A DNA stretch of 64,000 bases from assembly GCA_012295275.1 (NCBI GenBank), contig CM022673.1:13750788-13814787 (forward strand), read 5' to 3'. The notes under the pieces were generated by a model. It saw only the letters and a program-made list of their open reading frames with translations. It did no database searches and had not been told where the DNA came from. This DNA is from Chrysomallon squamiferum (lineage: Eukaryota > Mollusca > Gastropoda > Neomphalida > Peltospiridae). This document shows positions 49,901-62,965 of this stretch, in pieces; the first letter of the stretch is position 1, and each line of letters starts with the position of its first letter. The position numbers and the translations under genes are program-made.

Positions 49901-52900
49901 ATATAGTCAATTAATTAATCAGGTAAAGTAACTTTTGTCACGTTTTCAGTTTTATTTGCCTGTTAATGTCATTTCAAACCAACCCATTGAATAATGCAGT
50001 TAGTTTAAGGTTAATTAACTGTATGTACATTCGGTATTAATGTTCTGTCAACAATGCAATTCATTGCTTAAGCCTTAATCATAGTGTGTTATGAAAGAGA
50101 GAAATTGTATTAAAATATTAAGACGTGTTTGTTTTATTACCAAACATTGTGGATGAAGGATCTATATCTTTATGTATCTCTCTTAGATCAATAATCTGAA
50201 AATAATCAGAGATATATATATTTTATAACAAAATTGAATAAATAATAATAATGATAACAATAATAATAATAATAATAATAATAATAACTGTTATTGTTGT
50301 TGTCATTATTAGTTATTACCATTACTGTTAATATCATCATCACAAATACAAACTATCCACAACTTCTCTTATTTTCATTAACAAGCAGAAACTATTTTAT
50401 TTATTTTGTAAAATAATGACCTTCTGTATTACTTATAAATTCAAGGCTTTTTACCCTTGCAAATGATTCAGAACAAACCATGACTTTTATTTCAATTTTC
50501 TTCTTTTTTTGATTTTAAAATGCGATAAATCAATTGATGATTTTCAGAACAGGTGATAAATGTGACTTATTTACAATCAATGATTTTTACTTCAAATTTT
50601 TCTTAAAAAGTGTTTCAAATGTTTAATGTTAATCACTGATTTTCTGTCACCTCTGACTTGTAGATCGATGCATGTGCAAATCCTCTTTCCAAAGATGCTT
50701 TGTTTATCACCATAGCATCTTCCATGTCATAGCCCTGTCAAGTCAAATTTTATACATCATTAACCTATCATCATATAAAAGTATTATTAACACAGGTACA
50801 AAACATCATATATATTCATAAACATAACATATAATGTCATACGAAAATATCATCAAAATTGCATATATCATCATATAAATATATATCTTTAACATCATAC
50901 ATAAATATAATAAACACTGAACTTTATTAACAGTTGTGTATGAAATGGCAGATGTCAGCTGTTTCCGTATTAAAGGAAATTTAAGTACAAAAATGTGCTG
51001 TTTAATAATAATACACAAAAAACTTTTGGCACCTAACATGGTTAAAGGGAGTTAATCCTGCACCTGACTCCAAACAGAAATAAATAAATAGAAAATAATA
51101 ATAATAATAATAATAAAAAATAAAAAAATAAATAAAAAAAAAAAAAAAAAATAAAATAAAAAATAAATAAATAAAATAAATAAATAATAGCAGTATATAA
51201 ATATTAAAATGATACAAGTCTGACTGTTTAGAGGGATTCAAAATGAAGTTACTGATTAATAAAGCTGACTGTAGCTGAGCAAACGATTATTATGGAATAA
51301 AAACTGAACAAAAATAAACAAATAAATAAAACCTATATCATCAGCTCTGTCAGAACTGATCTTGTCGGTGTCATGTTCCAGTTGTTAAAAATGGTCATAA
51401 ATATCAGTGATACATATTAATATAAATAAAACAACAATGATGACAAAAAGAGAACACTGTTTGTTAACCATGTGACACACACACACACACACATACAGAT
51501 ATATGTATTTATAAAATATAGTATTGCTTACTGTATATGAAATAACTGCCACAACAGCATTGGTGCCTAGAGGGTAGTCATCTACTTGATAGAGGTCATG
51601 TGTCACAGGTCTGGACAGTGGACTTTGTGGCGTCTGAATCCTGTACAGCTTGTTGTCTCCCCTGTGGGCCAGGGCATGGCAGGGAGTGCCCAGTGTCTGT
51701 TTACCCATCTAGATAAAAAGAAAATTAACAAATACTATTTCATGAAGAAACACTCAGTAACTGATGAAAAAGGTGGTTAATTTTTTCTCATAAGAGCAAC
51801 GACCCCACTGGCTATTATTTTATTGAATAGCAAGCAATGAATCTTTTATATGAACCTTCTCATAAACTAATTATATGTAGCACTGCCTTCATAAACCACA
51901 AATTCAGTATGGGAGCCAGCCAAATCAGAAACCGGGAAGAACTGACTTTGTGATCTGATAACTGAACCATTAATATTAGGAAGTAATTAGTTATTGTTGA
52001 ATAATATTAAGATACACAGGTGTGTCTTACCTCAGACTAATTAGAAACAAATTAATTACTATTAGAGAAGTATTAATAATACACAGGTATATCTTATCTC
52101 AGACTTATTAGATTATAAATTATTTTTGTTACACAATTTTTAAATATACAGGTGTGACTTTATTTTCACTGATTACAAAGTAATGAATTATTGTTAGAGA
52201 TACTTCAGAAAGACACAGGTAGACACAGGTGTGTCACTCACCTGACACTGATACATGTTTCTAGGACTCTGGTTGAAGTCAGAGAAGGGGGTGAAGGTTG
52301 CCACGGCACTCAGCATGGCCCCAGGAGACAACTCTCTGTGTGTTGTTATCTGAAATATATCCACGTATAAAACATCTCAATGAACTACTTACGTCCTCTG
52401 TTTTCTTGTTGTGGGGCAGATTCACACAATAATGTTTTAGTGTTAAAAGTGTGTGCCAATAAATATTATTTTTTTATTTTAGTTTTCAAGAAGAAGGAAA
52501 AAAAAATGAATGAAATTAAAATTACAAATAAAAAAATATTTGTGAGATGAAAAATAAATCAAGATTTTTAAATTTAAAAAGTGATAAAATCTGACTGGAT
52601 TATCTTTAATTTTACCAATAATAATAATAATGAAAAAATTTCAAAAAGTTATTAATAAAATATTATAAACTCATAATATAAAAATATAATATTGTAAGAT
52701 TCCAGCAATACTCTTTAGATTAAAATTAAATACTACTAATAAAAAATAATATTTAAAAAAAGAAAGAATGATCCAGATTGTTAAATTAACAAAGTCATAA
52801 AATATTTATCTTTGTCACCAACTTATAAAAAAAAAATTTGCCAAAAATTCAAAAAGAAATATTAATACATTAAAAGTTATATTATTTAAAAAAAAAAAAA

Positions 52901-55900
52901 AAAATCCTGTGTTTGATATCTCTTTTCTATACAGTTATATCCAAGTAAGAAATGTTACTACATTTGAAACAAAAACCTATTTTAGAGTTATATTCAAGAA
53001 AACTCACCCCATCTTTGATATCGCTGTCTGATATGGCTATATCCAAGTAAACTTGTTCAAAACTTCCAATGTACTCCACTTCGCCCACAGCCAGGTTTTT
53101 CACTGGTCGAATCATCCGAGCCAGCGAGGTGAACAAAAACAGACCAGGGTACTGACTGGCACACTCTGTAGTTGGAACAAAACAGATCTCCATGAACTGA
53201 AACACCTGAAACAAAACACTTTAAATAATGAAACACAACATCAGGAACATTGAAGCAGTACCACAAGATAGCTGAAACACAAAACAAATCTAAACAGGCA
53301 AAGCAGACCATGGAAGGAAAGAGTTGAAACAATTAAAACCAACAATGTTTTTTTTTTTAGTGTTGATACATGTTAAATATAACAAAATATATAACAAAAT
53401 GTAAAAACTTTAAAAATGTGAAGATAAAGGAAATGTGTAATTGCTGTTCTAGTGCATGAAACAATAGAAATTTTCCATAGCAATGTTTTTAGGGGATTAT
53501 ATTGAAAAAAAGTAAAATAAACATCTCAAATTCAACTTAAAAATAGAAATAACAACCATAAATATAATTTCATCAATATTTTACAATTACCTACTGTCTT
53601 GTTAATATTTTCAATTATATTAACAAAAATAAAAAATAAAGTGACAAAGCAAACACAATAATTTACAACTCACATTATTCAAACCTTTCACTTTCATAAC
53701 CCTGAGACTTTTTACCAAGTCCTCAGCGATGGTGGTGCCAATGTAGCCAACGATGCGACCGTCAAGCAGCACAGTGTAAGACTGAGACACAGAAACCGGA
53801 GATCCGCAGGGACTCATTCCTAGAGATATCAACAACTTGACAAGGGGACTCGAGTTGTACGTGATGTTACACAACTGTGAATTAAATTAACACTTTTTCT
53901 TACAACACTGTCAAACATACACCTTTTAAAACACAAACCAATAGATTAGAAACATTCTTTGGGTATATTCTTTTACTAATTAACAAAATATTGTTCATAA
54001 ACAGACTCCAAAGATAAAAGTGACACATCATCAATCAGTTTTTCAAAATATTAGTAAAAGGGCTCCAGCTAGACTGGGAAATAAATTACAAAGAATCTAT
54101 AACAAACACTTCTCAAATGTGAACAGAATTTGTTTTGTTTTTTATAGACCTGTTGGAAATATTTTTTTATTACCTAACTCTCCTGAAATTTCTAAACTAT
54201 ATATCTATGATCTATATCTACCATAATACATACATCATACATACATATATATATATATATATATACTGTCAAATATACACCTTTTAAAACTAAACATTCT
54301 ATATATATATATATATATGTATGTATCTATATCTAGATACATACACAAAAAATATTTCCAATAGGTCTACATATATATATATATATATATGTATGTACAC
54401 ATAGATATATAGTTTAGAAATTTCAGGAGAGTTAGGTAATAAAAAAAATATTTCACATAAAAAAAAAAAAAAATGTTCACATAGATTCTTTGTAATTTAT
54501 TTCAATCTATATATATATATATATACATACAAATAGTTTTTCTTTATTTTTTGTTAGTGAAGTTCTCTAACCAGTTTCTACTTTGAACACAAACCTGGCA
54601 GAGAGCAGCTAGATGATTGATGAGACCACACAAACCTCCATCAGGAGTGTGTACAGGACACAGAAAACCTGAAACACAGTGAAACATAAAACTTCAACTG
54701 TCTAATCCACCACAAACTGTTTTTTTTAATTTTTTTATCAATAGTTACATAACTGATATGTAACAAAAGTATAAAAACTGATTTTTGTAAACAAGTCTTC
54801 TTTTTGTTTTGATAATTAACTGATTTTGGAAGTTCATTGATAATATTTGACAGCTACATTTTCCAATAAGAATTTGCTAATTTATACCCTCACTGAAAAT
54901 AATAAGTTAGTAATTCCACTGATACAAGTGAAGATCTTATACAATACTGGATCACAAATTAATTATTTTAGACTTACTGAATCGTCAAGTTGTACTGAAC
55001 GTCACAGTAATGCATTCACTAAAAATCAACAGTGATATATCTGTTTATTTATTTTTTATTTTTACATTGATTATCATTTTACTGATACACCAGACCGTAG
55101 CTGATACTTTTATTTACTTTAACGAATGCTAAACTAAATTCATTACTAGAAATCAGAGAAATGAGTTGAGTAAGAAGTGGCTCACTGACCCCAGGCTTCC
55201 GGGCGCAACTTTCTCACAGATGTCGTTCTCATTTCAGCAAAAAACGCTCCTCGATGTACACAGCGGAAGTGAGACATGTACCTGAGGAAATTCAGTTTGT
55301 CAGCAAGAACAGACAGTCCTGACGACTGAAAACAAACACTCACAGATTCAGAGTCCAAAATTTTTTTTTTTTTTTTTAAATGTAATTTTTAAATTTTTTT
55401 ATTAATTAAAGGATTATTGATTCAAAAAAAAAACAAAAACAAATGTAAATCATTTTGAAGTTTATGTAATTAAAATTTATAAACTCAAAGAAAGAACAAA
55501 AATGTAAATTTTAAAATTTAAATAATTAAAGGTCTATAGATCTGTTTGTCATGCCATATTCAGTAGGATTCACCAAATGATATTAGTTTCTATATCAGCA
55601 CTGGTATTAACACATTACATGCAGAAAGCCTATAATTTTATATCAAATAATATTTTTATCTGGTATGTCCAGAATGAGGTACCACAGCCACTGAGGTTAC
55701 TACTAGCTGAAAGCTATTCCCAGAAAAATGCTTAAGCAAATAAAAGAATTAAAACTAAATAACTCACCTGCATAAGACCTAGCCCAGACTTTGAAACCAG
55801 GTTTCCAGTTGCTAACAGATACTCCACCGCTTTGCTGATTTCTTTGGCTTGGGATTGGCTGATACGAAATATCTTATTAAATGATGCTAAAAAATAAATA

Positions 55901-58900
55901 CAATTATGAAAATTAAATACTAAGTTTACATCTACGTTAATAATAATAACAGATCTGCAAAGAAGAATAGTTTCAGTATTCAATAAGTCTGAGGTGTATA
56001 ATGATTAAAAATTACAGAGAAAATATTTTGGCTAAATTTAAAAAGGGATTGAACTGATTAATGATGATTTAATGACACCTATGAATATTGTTTGTGTCAT
56101 TGTGTGGTAAGAGTGATAAGAAAAATAAATGTAGAATTAGAAAATGAATGAAAATGAATGAACAGTAGTTAATTCTTTTCTTTTTAAAAAAACATAACAT
56201 CAGGTTCAAGTAACAGGTGAAAAAACCTAATACCTTCAGTAAACGATGATGTTTCAATTTGAGATTTGGTATATCTTATGATGGTCATTCGTAAAACATT
56301 CAGATAGCCCTGAAGTCTTTCCTGAAACAGACATATTGAATATCTCAGAATAAAACATGGTGCATGAATACCTGTCTAAAACATACATCACACAGTAAGT
56401 TTTTCTATTTCCATTCAAGATGTCACAGTAGACAAGAGTGAAAATGAAAACAAAACCTTTCATTAATTCATGTGGACTTCTAATATTACTGTAACACTGT
56501 ATTGTTATTACTAACAAATGTAAACATCCTAAAATAATCACTTCAGGGTTTGAGTTGTTTCATCAAAAGTAGCACTTTTAAATTATTTACCTTTAAAAGC
56601 ATCAAGTACAGGTGACCTCCAAGAAGAATTTCTTGATTCATTGGATTGTCTGGACTCTCTGCAGCACATTCCCCTTTAGCAAAAGCAAACAGTTTCTTTG
56701 TCATAAACCTGTGAAAACAACAATAAAACAATCTTAAGATATTCATCACATCAGCTATTGGGTGCAATGAATATCTGTCTGTCTACACACGCACACACAT
56801 CTACACACGCACGCACATTCATCCTCAATTATACTTACACCAAGAAATTAAATTTGTCCAAGGCAGACTCTAAGTGACAACAAACACACTGCCTGCAAAA
56901 ATAAAAAAAATTATTTTATAGATCATGTGAGAAAAGGAAGTTTTACAAAGGATTCAAAACATTTTGTTTGAAGAATTTTACAAAATGGTACGGCATAATA
57001 ACATAAAAAAATCATTTACTAATGAAATTCAATTATTAATTATGACAATAACAGCAAATTAAAATAATATACAATAAGACTGGTATTAAAATTAAACCAT
57101 CTTATAACAATTTAAAATCATACTGTTTACAAATAGTGAAGTTAAAAAGTAAACGTCTGCTCACTGAAACAGGAACACTGCTGCCTGGGTGTCGGTGTAC
57201 CACTCAGGAACGTGGTAGTCGAGTTTGTGGCGGAACCGACTACCAATGTATCGCAGAATGCTGCTTTGCGTCAGCAGATTTTCATCCAGCGCCTGGCGCA
57301 GCATGAACACAACACATCTGTAACAAAAACACTAGAAATGAAACCAGAGAACATCCGTGAAGTCACTGAATAGTTAATATCCATCGTGTGTTTTGCATAA
57401 TTCATGTATTACTGCGGCAGTCTGTTCTTGTTGTTTTGTTCTGTGACGGTGTCTGGCAGGGCTGGCTGCTTTGTTCGTCACTGCACTGAATTACAGTCTA
57501 TGCAAACAACTTGTTTTCAACAAACTCTCTAGTGCCACCTTGTAACTGGACAGGTGGATAGAAGACTGGTCTCATTGTTTCAGTTATTTTGTTATTTTAA
57601 AAAAAAAAAGAATTTTGTATTTCAAGATTACTGAAATGGCTATATAAGTTATCATTAAATATCCACCAACTACATTCAGAAAATGTACAGTGCTATTATT
57701 CTCATTAACATATTGTCTATATGCTTGCATCTGTCAAAAAGAAAAGAAGAAAAAAAAAGCTTTACTACACAACTTGTTAAAAGCTATAGAAACAACTAAC
57801 TGGTCAACTTACCCTTTATAGAAAGAGTCATCCTCTTTGCCTGCTATAAGCTGATCATACAGAAATTTGTCAGTTACATCAACCAAGCCCTGAAATTACA
57901 CAAAACTCAAGTCTTACATTTACTGCTATCAAGAGAATTCAAATAAGGGAGACAACCCAGTCACCACTGTGTGCTTTTACTTGTAACACCAATGGAAGTC
58001 AACTTTCTCAAGGACAGGTAGAGAGATGTATATATAGCAGGATGAACACTGTGAGTCTGGAATGGAATGCACAGAAAATGATGTCAGAATACTTACTTTC
58101 AATACAAAGACCACAGGAATGTAGAAAACCTGTTTTTCAAAAGTTATTCCCAGTGTGGCAGTACCATTGGCCAAATAATGGAGAAACATGTTCTGAAATA
58201 ATAAAAAATACAAAATACAAAAAATGAAAAAAAATCTTTGATGGTTAGACAGTGAATTCTAAAAATGTTATCCAGTTGTCACATAGAAAGAAAATATGTG
58301 CATTATGAAACAAATATACATTTGGGTAAGACAATTATTATTATTATTTTTAATGTATATTAAATAAATTATAAAAAAATAAAATAAAAAAAAGCTATAT
58401 TTTTTAAGTGCTGCATAATGGCTTGGAAGTAAATGTAGAATTTATCCAATAACTGTAGTAGCCAAACAAAAAAAGAAAAAAAAAAGAAAGAAAAAACAGA
58501 GAGATTAAACAGTGAAGAATAAACCAGAAGCTGGAAAAAGAAGAAGGAAAGAATAAAAATCAAAACCAGCTGTTTCCACTTAGGTGAACATTTGTCACTG
58601 ATTAGCAATAAAGACACTGTCCTAAGCACCGTCTCATACGCAGGCAAGCATCTTTGACTTTTGACACACTAACGGATAGACAAGTGATTTTCTGGACAGT
58701 ACTACCTAATTCAAAGTCACCTGACACTTTTTCATTTATATAGAAGAAAATTATTTAAACTGTATAATAATAAAAAGAAAATATTCCTTGTTTTTTCTGA
58801 CTCACCATACTGGACTGGTCAGCTCGAACACATCTCATAGAGATACCAAACTCTGTGAAATGTCTGCCTCGTCCTTTCCACGATGGGCGTACCAAACACA

Positions 58901-61900
58901 AAGGCTAAAATGTAATTTTTTTAAAGATCACAATTAAAAACAATAAAACTGAACAGAGGAGCTACCTATATTCTGTAGCTGGGTGAATCATTTTCAGTAA
59001 TCATACACTTTTTAATTAACAACAAAAATAAATTTAATTAAAACATTCAGAGTTCTGATAGCAAAAAAAACAAAAAAAACCCAAAAACATTTGGAATATC
59101 AGTCTGTGTAGATATATCTATATATCAACAAACCAGGCTAGTTGTATTGATAGAATGTATGACCTTTTGTTTCATAGTAAAAAGTAAATAATTCACACAT
59201 CACGTTTCAAATGAAGTGCATTGTGATTGAGAATACTAAAGGAAAGTGGAAAAATTTTGTAAAAATTTTAATTCCTATTAGATTACGATACAAGTGAAAA
59301 CTTACAAAATTTCTTCTTGGCAGAATAATCATTCGCAGAATTCTCTCATTTCCATTGATAATAAAATAACCACCCATTTCCTAAAAAGAGATTATTAAAC
59401 TTGTTATGCATATATGTAAGATAGTTTAACAAAAACATTTCCTTTAAGTTTACACTTTAAAAAAAAATTATTTAATCAAAACAAATTGGAGATTATCTTC
59501 TAGCAGTGATAAAGAACAATTAGAAAAACAAAATCTAGCACATCTAAGGTTAGTAATAAGCTGTTGTCCATTATAAAGGAAAATGTATTGTTTTATATAA
59601 ATGGACAGAAAATTGATCATAGCTTTTTTTTTAAAAAGTAAAAATAAATAAAAATATAAATATTAAAAAAAAGACAGGTCAGAGAAGATAAAAAAAAATA
59701 CACACATTTGCAGAGAGAGACAGAGACAGTGAGAGAGAAAGAGAGAGAGAGAGAGATACTTAAAATTCACAAATGAGTGTTAATGTCAGATATGAGGAGT
59801 GCAGACTGCTGTAAATTTTTTACGTTGGCTTCTTCTTTGTGTTTGATCAGCGGCAGGACTCATATTTGCCAGATTGCAGATATCCGACTAAAAGATAAAA
59901 TTTAATTCTTATATCTATATAAAATCTCTATTATTAATTTTCTTCTAGAAAAGAGATGTTTCAGAAATAAAATTTATACAAGTGTTTCAAATACTCAAAT
60001 GACCATTTCAGAAGAATTAAACCCCCAAAACTAGTAAATATATATTTGCACTTTTGCACAACTCCAACGTTAAATTTAATAGCTCATAACCTTCCTTTTG
60101 GGTTTTTTCAATAAAACTTTTATAAATGCAAAAACATTAAGACACTTTTGAATTCTTATTACAGCATAATCTCAAGATTAAATAATCAGGTTTTACCTTC
60201 ACCATGACAGGAAGATGGCTAGCATATTGATTTACTGTTGCAATGTGGCTGCCATTGACCATACACGAGACTTGAATTTGTAAACTTCCACTGTATGAAA
60301 CCCCTCGCTCTCGACACTGTAACATTAGGAATTACAGTAAAACATTTTCAGCAAAATCTTTTTATTTTTCATTAACAAAAGTATTATATTAGCAAAGTTT
60401 TTAGCAAAACAATTTTTATTTTTCATAATTTTAGAACTTTTAGAAATATTTGTATTTATTATTCATAAATAATGACACAATTTTTTTTTTTAAATTTAGT
60501 TATAAAACAATCAAAGTCTTCATGACTGTGAATTATCTGTGATTTAGTTTGGAATAGTTAACAGTAAATAATAAAACAATAATTACTTCTGAGGGATATA
60601 TTTTCAAATTGGATGCAAATTCGTTGTTCTCTGAAATACTTGGAGGTAATATCACAGCATCCTGTCAAAACAAAACAGTTAAAAAAAATTAAAAATTAAA
60701 AAAATAACAATAATACTGTAACATACAACTTATTAGTCATGTTAAAAATATGTCATTTCATTTTGTTTTCACATAAGCTCATTCTTTCATGACAATAAAG
60801 TATGATAATACTATTGCATGCCCACAGTGAATACTTACATCAATAACTAAAGACATGCGGTCACCATTTGGAAGAGCAAACTGCGAAGGAGGAATACTCT
60901 GAAGAAAATAAAATAAAATAAATAAACAGCATTCATTAGGCATAATAAAGATTTCAATAAAAATTTCAATGAGTGTGTATTATAATTATATAACTTCACA
61001 AATATTATTATTTTTTTATAAATATGAAACAATTCATAGAATATTTATCAATATAAATATAATATACAGGCTTTGCCATTTATATAAATGCTGCATTATT
61101 CATATAATTAATTGTCAACAATCTTACAACTATATGAGGTGCATGAACTGATCTTAATATCTGGAAGTGAGATACTGTTCGTTATCTTACTTATTTAACA
61201 TTTTCTTAACATTCATAGCAATATATTATCAAAATATTTATATTTATAAAAGTATAGTAACTGTGAATTACCTGAATAGCTTTTGCTAGTCCCTCATTAA
61301 GCATATAGTTAAATGAATCAATGTGAGGTCTTGTCAGTTCATGCAGCATCTAAAAAAAACCAAAAAACAATAATAATTAAAAAAAATAATTATAAAATAA
61401 TTAAACAATAAAATAAAAAGATAAATAAATAAATAATAACAATAGAATAAAAAATTATGCAAAAAAATAATTTTTTGTGATTACTATTAGTATTAATAAT
61501 ACAATTACATCTAAAAAAAATTATTATCATTTAAAAATATTTACTGTTACTAGTTTTAGTACTCTTACGATTATTATCATACATTGTTCTGTTGGCATGG
61601 TCTTAAATTATACAAATTAAAAATTATAATAAAATAAACTTGTAATTAATAATTTATTTGATGTATCATTTGTCAGATTTAATTATTAATAGTGTATGTT
61701 GTGCAATACAAATAACATTAACAGCAATAACTGAATAAATAATAACACATACTGAAAACTGGAATGTTCGGAACATTCGTAATTCACTGGTAGGGTAATT
61801 TTACCTAGGGTAACTTTAACTAGTTTAAGTTTAAATTAGATGCCAGCAGAACGTGAATTAAAAAAATAACATTCCTTATTCTTAATAATTTGTGACAAAA

Positions 61901-61992
61901 GCACTTACGCCATGTTGCTGTTTTGGTGGGACACCGAAATTTGGATCCTGAAGATTTTTAAAGCTCGGTTTCACAGCTTCTATAGATGTCAT
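43869..61992 (-). CDS. POLR1B: POLR1B (RPA135), second-largest subunit of RNA polymerase I (one apparent frame break)
   Basis: Exons 1-31: 61992-61909, 61349-61272, 60898-60839, 60661-60587, 60316-60197, 59887-59824, 59380-59306, 58904-58806, 58192-58097, 57889-57813, 57317-57165, 56892-56839, 56708-56591, 56321-56234, 55886-55768, 55325-55190, 54668-54595, 53874-53674, 53205-53008, 52349-52242, 51708-51532, 50734-50651, 50195-50141, 49846-49750, 49316-49175, 48892-48834, 48495-48398, 45946-45821, 45374-45247, 44752-44588 and 44087-43869 (TAA). The 3,427 bases give about 1,141 residues; human has 1,135. It forms the catalytic core of Pol I with RPA190 in the nucleolus. Visible motifs: [35 protein letters not shown] with its acidic pair (about 752-765), [13 protein letters not shown] (about 883-895), [23 protein letters not shown], and a C-terminal zinc site (C1073/C1076, C1104/C1107). 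[13 protein letters not shown] and SPLLEKP favour Pol I over Pol II/III. Exon 6 is 64 nt where phase needs 63 or 66. Confidence 0.97.
44478..44602 (-). repeat. 52-bp duplication of the POLR1B exon 30 donor
   Basis: Plus-strand ACTTACAAATGACTTGTCAG at the real donor (44582-44601) has a near-identical copy, ACTTACAAATAACTTGTCAG, at 44530-44549. The flanking AGTGTTAATATA(A/G) and CATGA(C/T) text also repeats, with a third partial unit below it. About 14 exon bases are included in the copy. Confidence 0.8.
45940..47450 (-). repeat. ~43-bp array (about 32 copies) repeating the POLR1B exon 28 acceptor
   Basis: The unit on the plus strand is ATCATCATTCCTGAAAACAC, then ACCTCAAACACTTCACAAAC and AGT. 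In minus sense each unit reads TGTGTTTTCAG followed by G(A/G)ATGATGAT, which is the exon 28 acceptor and first exon bases. The copy at about 45936-45956 is the real one. About 32 more follow over 1.5 kb, some with an extra 11-bp ACACTTCACAA or an AGAC/AGAA insertion. Minus-strand frames across 45984-46737 are repeat translations, not genes. Confidence 0.95.
47450..47690 (-). repeat. Second ~43-bp array adjoining the exon 28 array
   Basis: About five units of AACATCTATCTCCAAAA(T/A) and ACTAACATTTCA(C/T)AAACAG continue directly from the preceding array. The shared CATTTCACAAACAGAAAGTAACAT suggests that it derives from the first array by divergence. Confidence 0.9.
48590..48720 (-). repeat. ~27-bp tandem array in POLR1B intron 26
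   Basis: About five units of TATTAAAAATATCACT followed by (G/-)AAACTT lie between exons 27 and 26. No splice-site copy is evident in the unit. Confidence 0.85.
51985..52250 (-). repeat. Decayed ~70-bp array repeating the POLR1B exon 20 donor
   Basis: The real donor context (plus strand CACAGGTGTGTCACTCACCT then GACACTGAT, 52225-52253) has diverged copies near 52014-52044 (CACAGGTGTGTCTTACCTCA then GACTAATTA), 52084-52112 and 52150-52180. Steps are about 70 bp. The farthest copy keeps a possible GTAAGA donor; the middle two have lost it. Confidence 0.6.
53904..54503. repeat. Imperfect fold-back element in POLR1B intron 17
   Basis: The left arm (54078-54209) and right arm (54400-54503) are reverse complements over long blocks: AAATAAATTACAAAGAATCT pairs with AGATTCTTTGTAATTTATTT, and TTATTACCTAACTCTCCTGA pairs with TCAGGAGAGTTAGGTAATAA. 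The inner 190 bp holds TA-rich runs and a second copy of AAATATTTCCAATAGGTC. A separate direct repeat (TACACCTTTTAAAAC) lies at 53918-53932 and again at 54275-54289. It could be a MITE-like or palindromic remnant; I see no terminal site duplication or transposase. Confidence 0.75.
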
Positions 61993-62112
61993 GTTATCTG
62001 TTCAATACAAAAACCATGTGCTTCCTGCTTTGTGTGACAAAAATATCAACTTCCGCAGGGGACATAATTGGTATATCTGCGGCAATCCCAACGTTAAGCA
62101 CTATATCTGTAT

Positions 62113-62118
<6 letters not shown>

Positions 62119-62145
<27 letters not shown>

Positions 62146-62178
62146 CTTATTGAAAATTAAAAGTGAATAGTATTTTAA

Positions 62179-62215
<37 letters not shown>
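62119..62215. repeat. Poly-T tract and (TAA)n run
   Basis: A run of about 28 T is followed by an interrupted AT stretch and a TAA trinucleotide run, upstream of POLR1B. Confidence 0.95.
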
Positions 62216-62219
<4 letters not shown>

Positions 62220-62411
62220 TAACTTTTTTTGAAAAAAACGTTCAATTTCAGTGACTTGCCAAAATCGATATGGAAAACTAAACAAAATCAATATAAATCA
62301 AAGGAACATTAACTTTAAAAAAGTAGAAGGGAAACCGACGTCAGTTTTGTACAGCAACATACAGAAAGAAAGCACGCTCTAGACGCACTGTACAACTTCA
62401 TTTGATGTACG

Positions 62412-62965
62412 TCTGTGTGTGTGTGTGTGTGCATATATATTACACACATAGTAAATGTGTGTGTATACATGCATATACTGTCTATAATAGAGTACATGTG
62501 TGTCTAATATTGTGTATAATACATGCATGTGCATAATGCACTACATATATATGTATACATATACATGCAAATATAAAACAAGTACACACATATACACACG
62601 CACTGATATACACACACACACACACACACACATATATAAATGTACTTACCCAGGTACACACACAAATTAAAGGCACGTTTTTTTATGTGTGAATGTACAT
62701 TCATAACGCATATCTACACACACACTCTCACACACACACACAAACATACATTCTTATATATACAAATAAAGACATACATATGCCTACATGTACGCTTATG
62801 TATATGTGGACGTACATACACATGTACACATACAAACGTATATAAAAAAATACACGTTTGCACTCAAGACAAGCTAACCTTTGTACGTACATAACAAAAA
62901 AAACCACGTAGGTATAGAGATCGATACAGAAAAAAACATACACACTCGAAAACACACAAACTCAC
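62412..62965. repeat. CA/TA/ACAT low-complexity block
   Basis: Irregular alternating purine-pyrimidine sequence with several GT/CA dinucleotide runs. Predicted C/V/Y-rich and T/H-rich frames on both strands are repeat translations. Confidence 0.9.

Noticed and set aside
54020-54226. Plus-strand 68-residue frame in POLR1B intron 17
   Set aside because: It lies across the arm of the fold-back element, has no recognised motif and is antisense to POLR1B.
62315-62955. Short C/Y/V-rich and T/H-rich frames near the right end
   Set aside because: They overlap on both strands and are translations of CA/TA/ACAT repeats.
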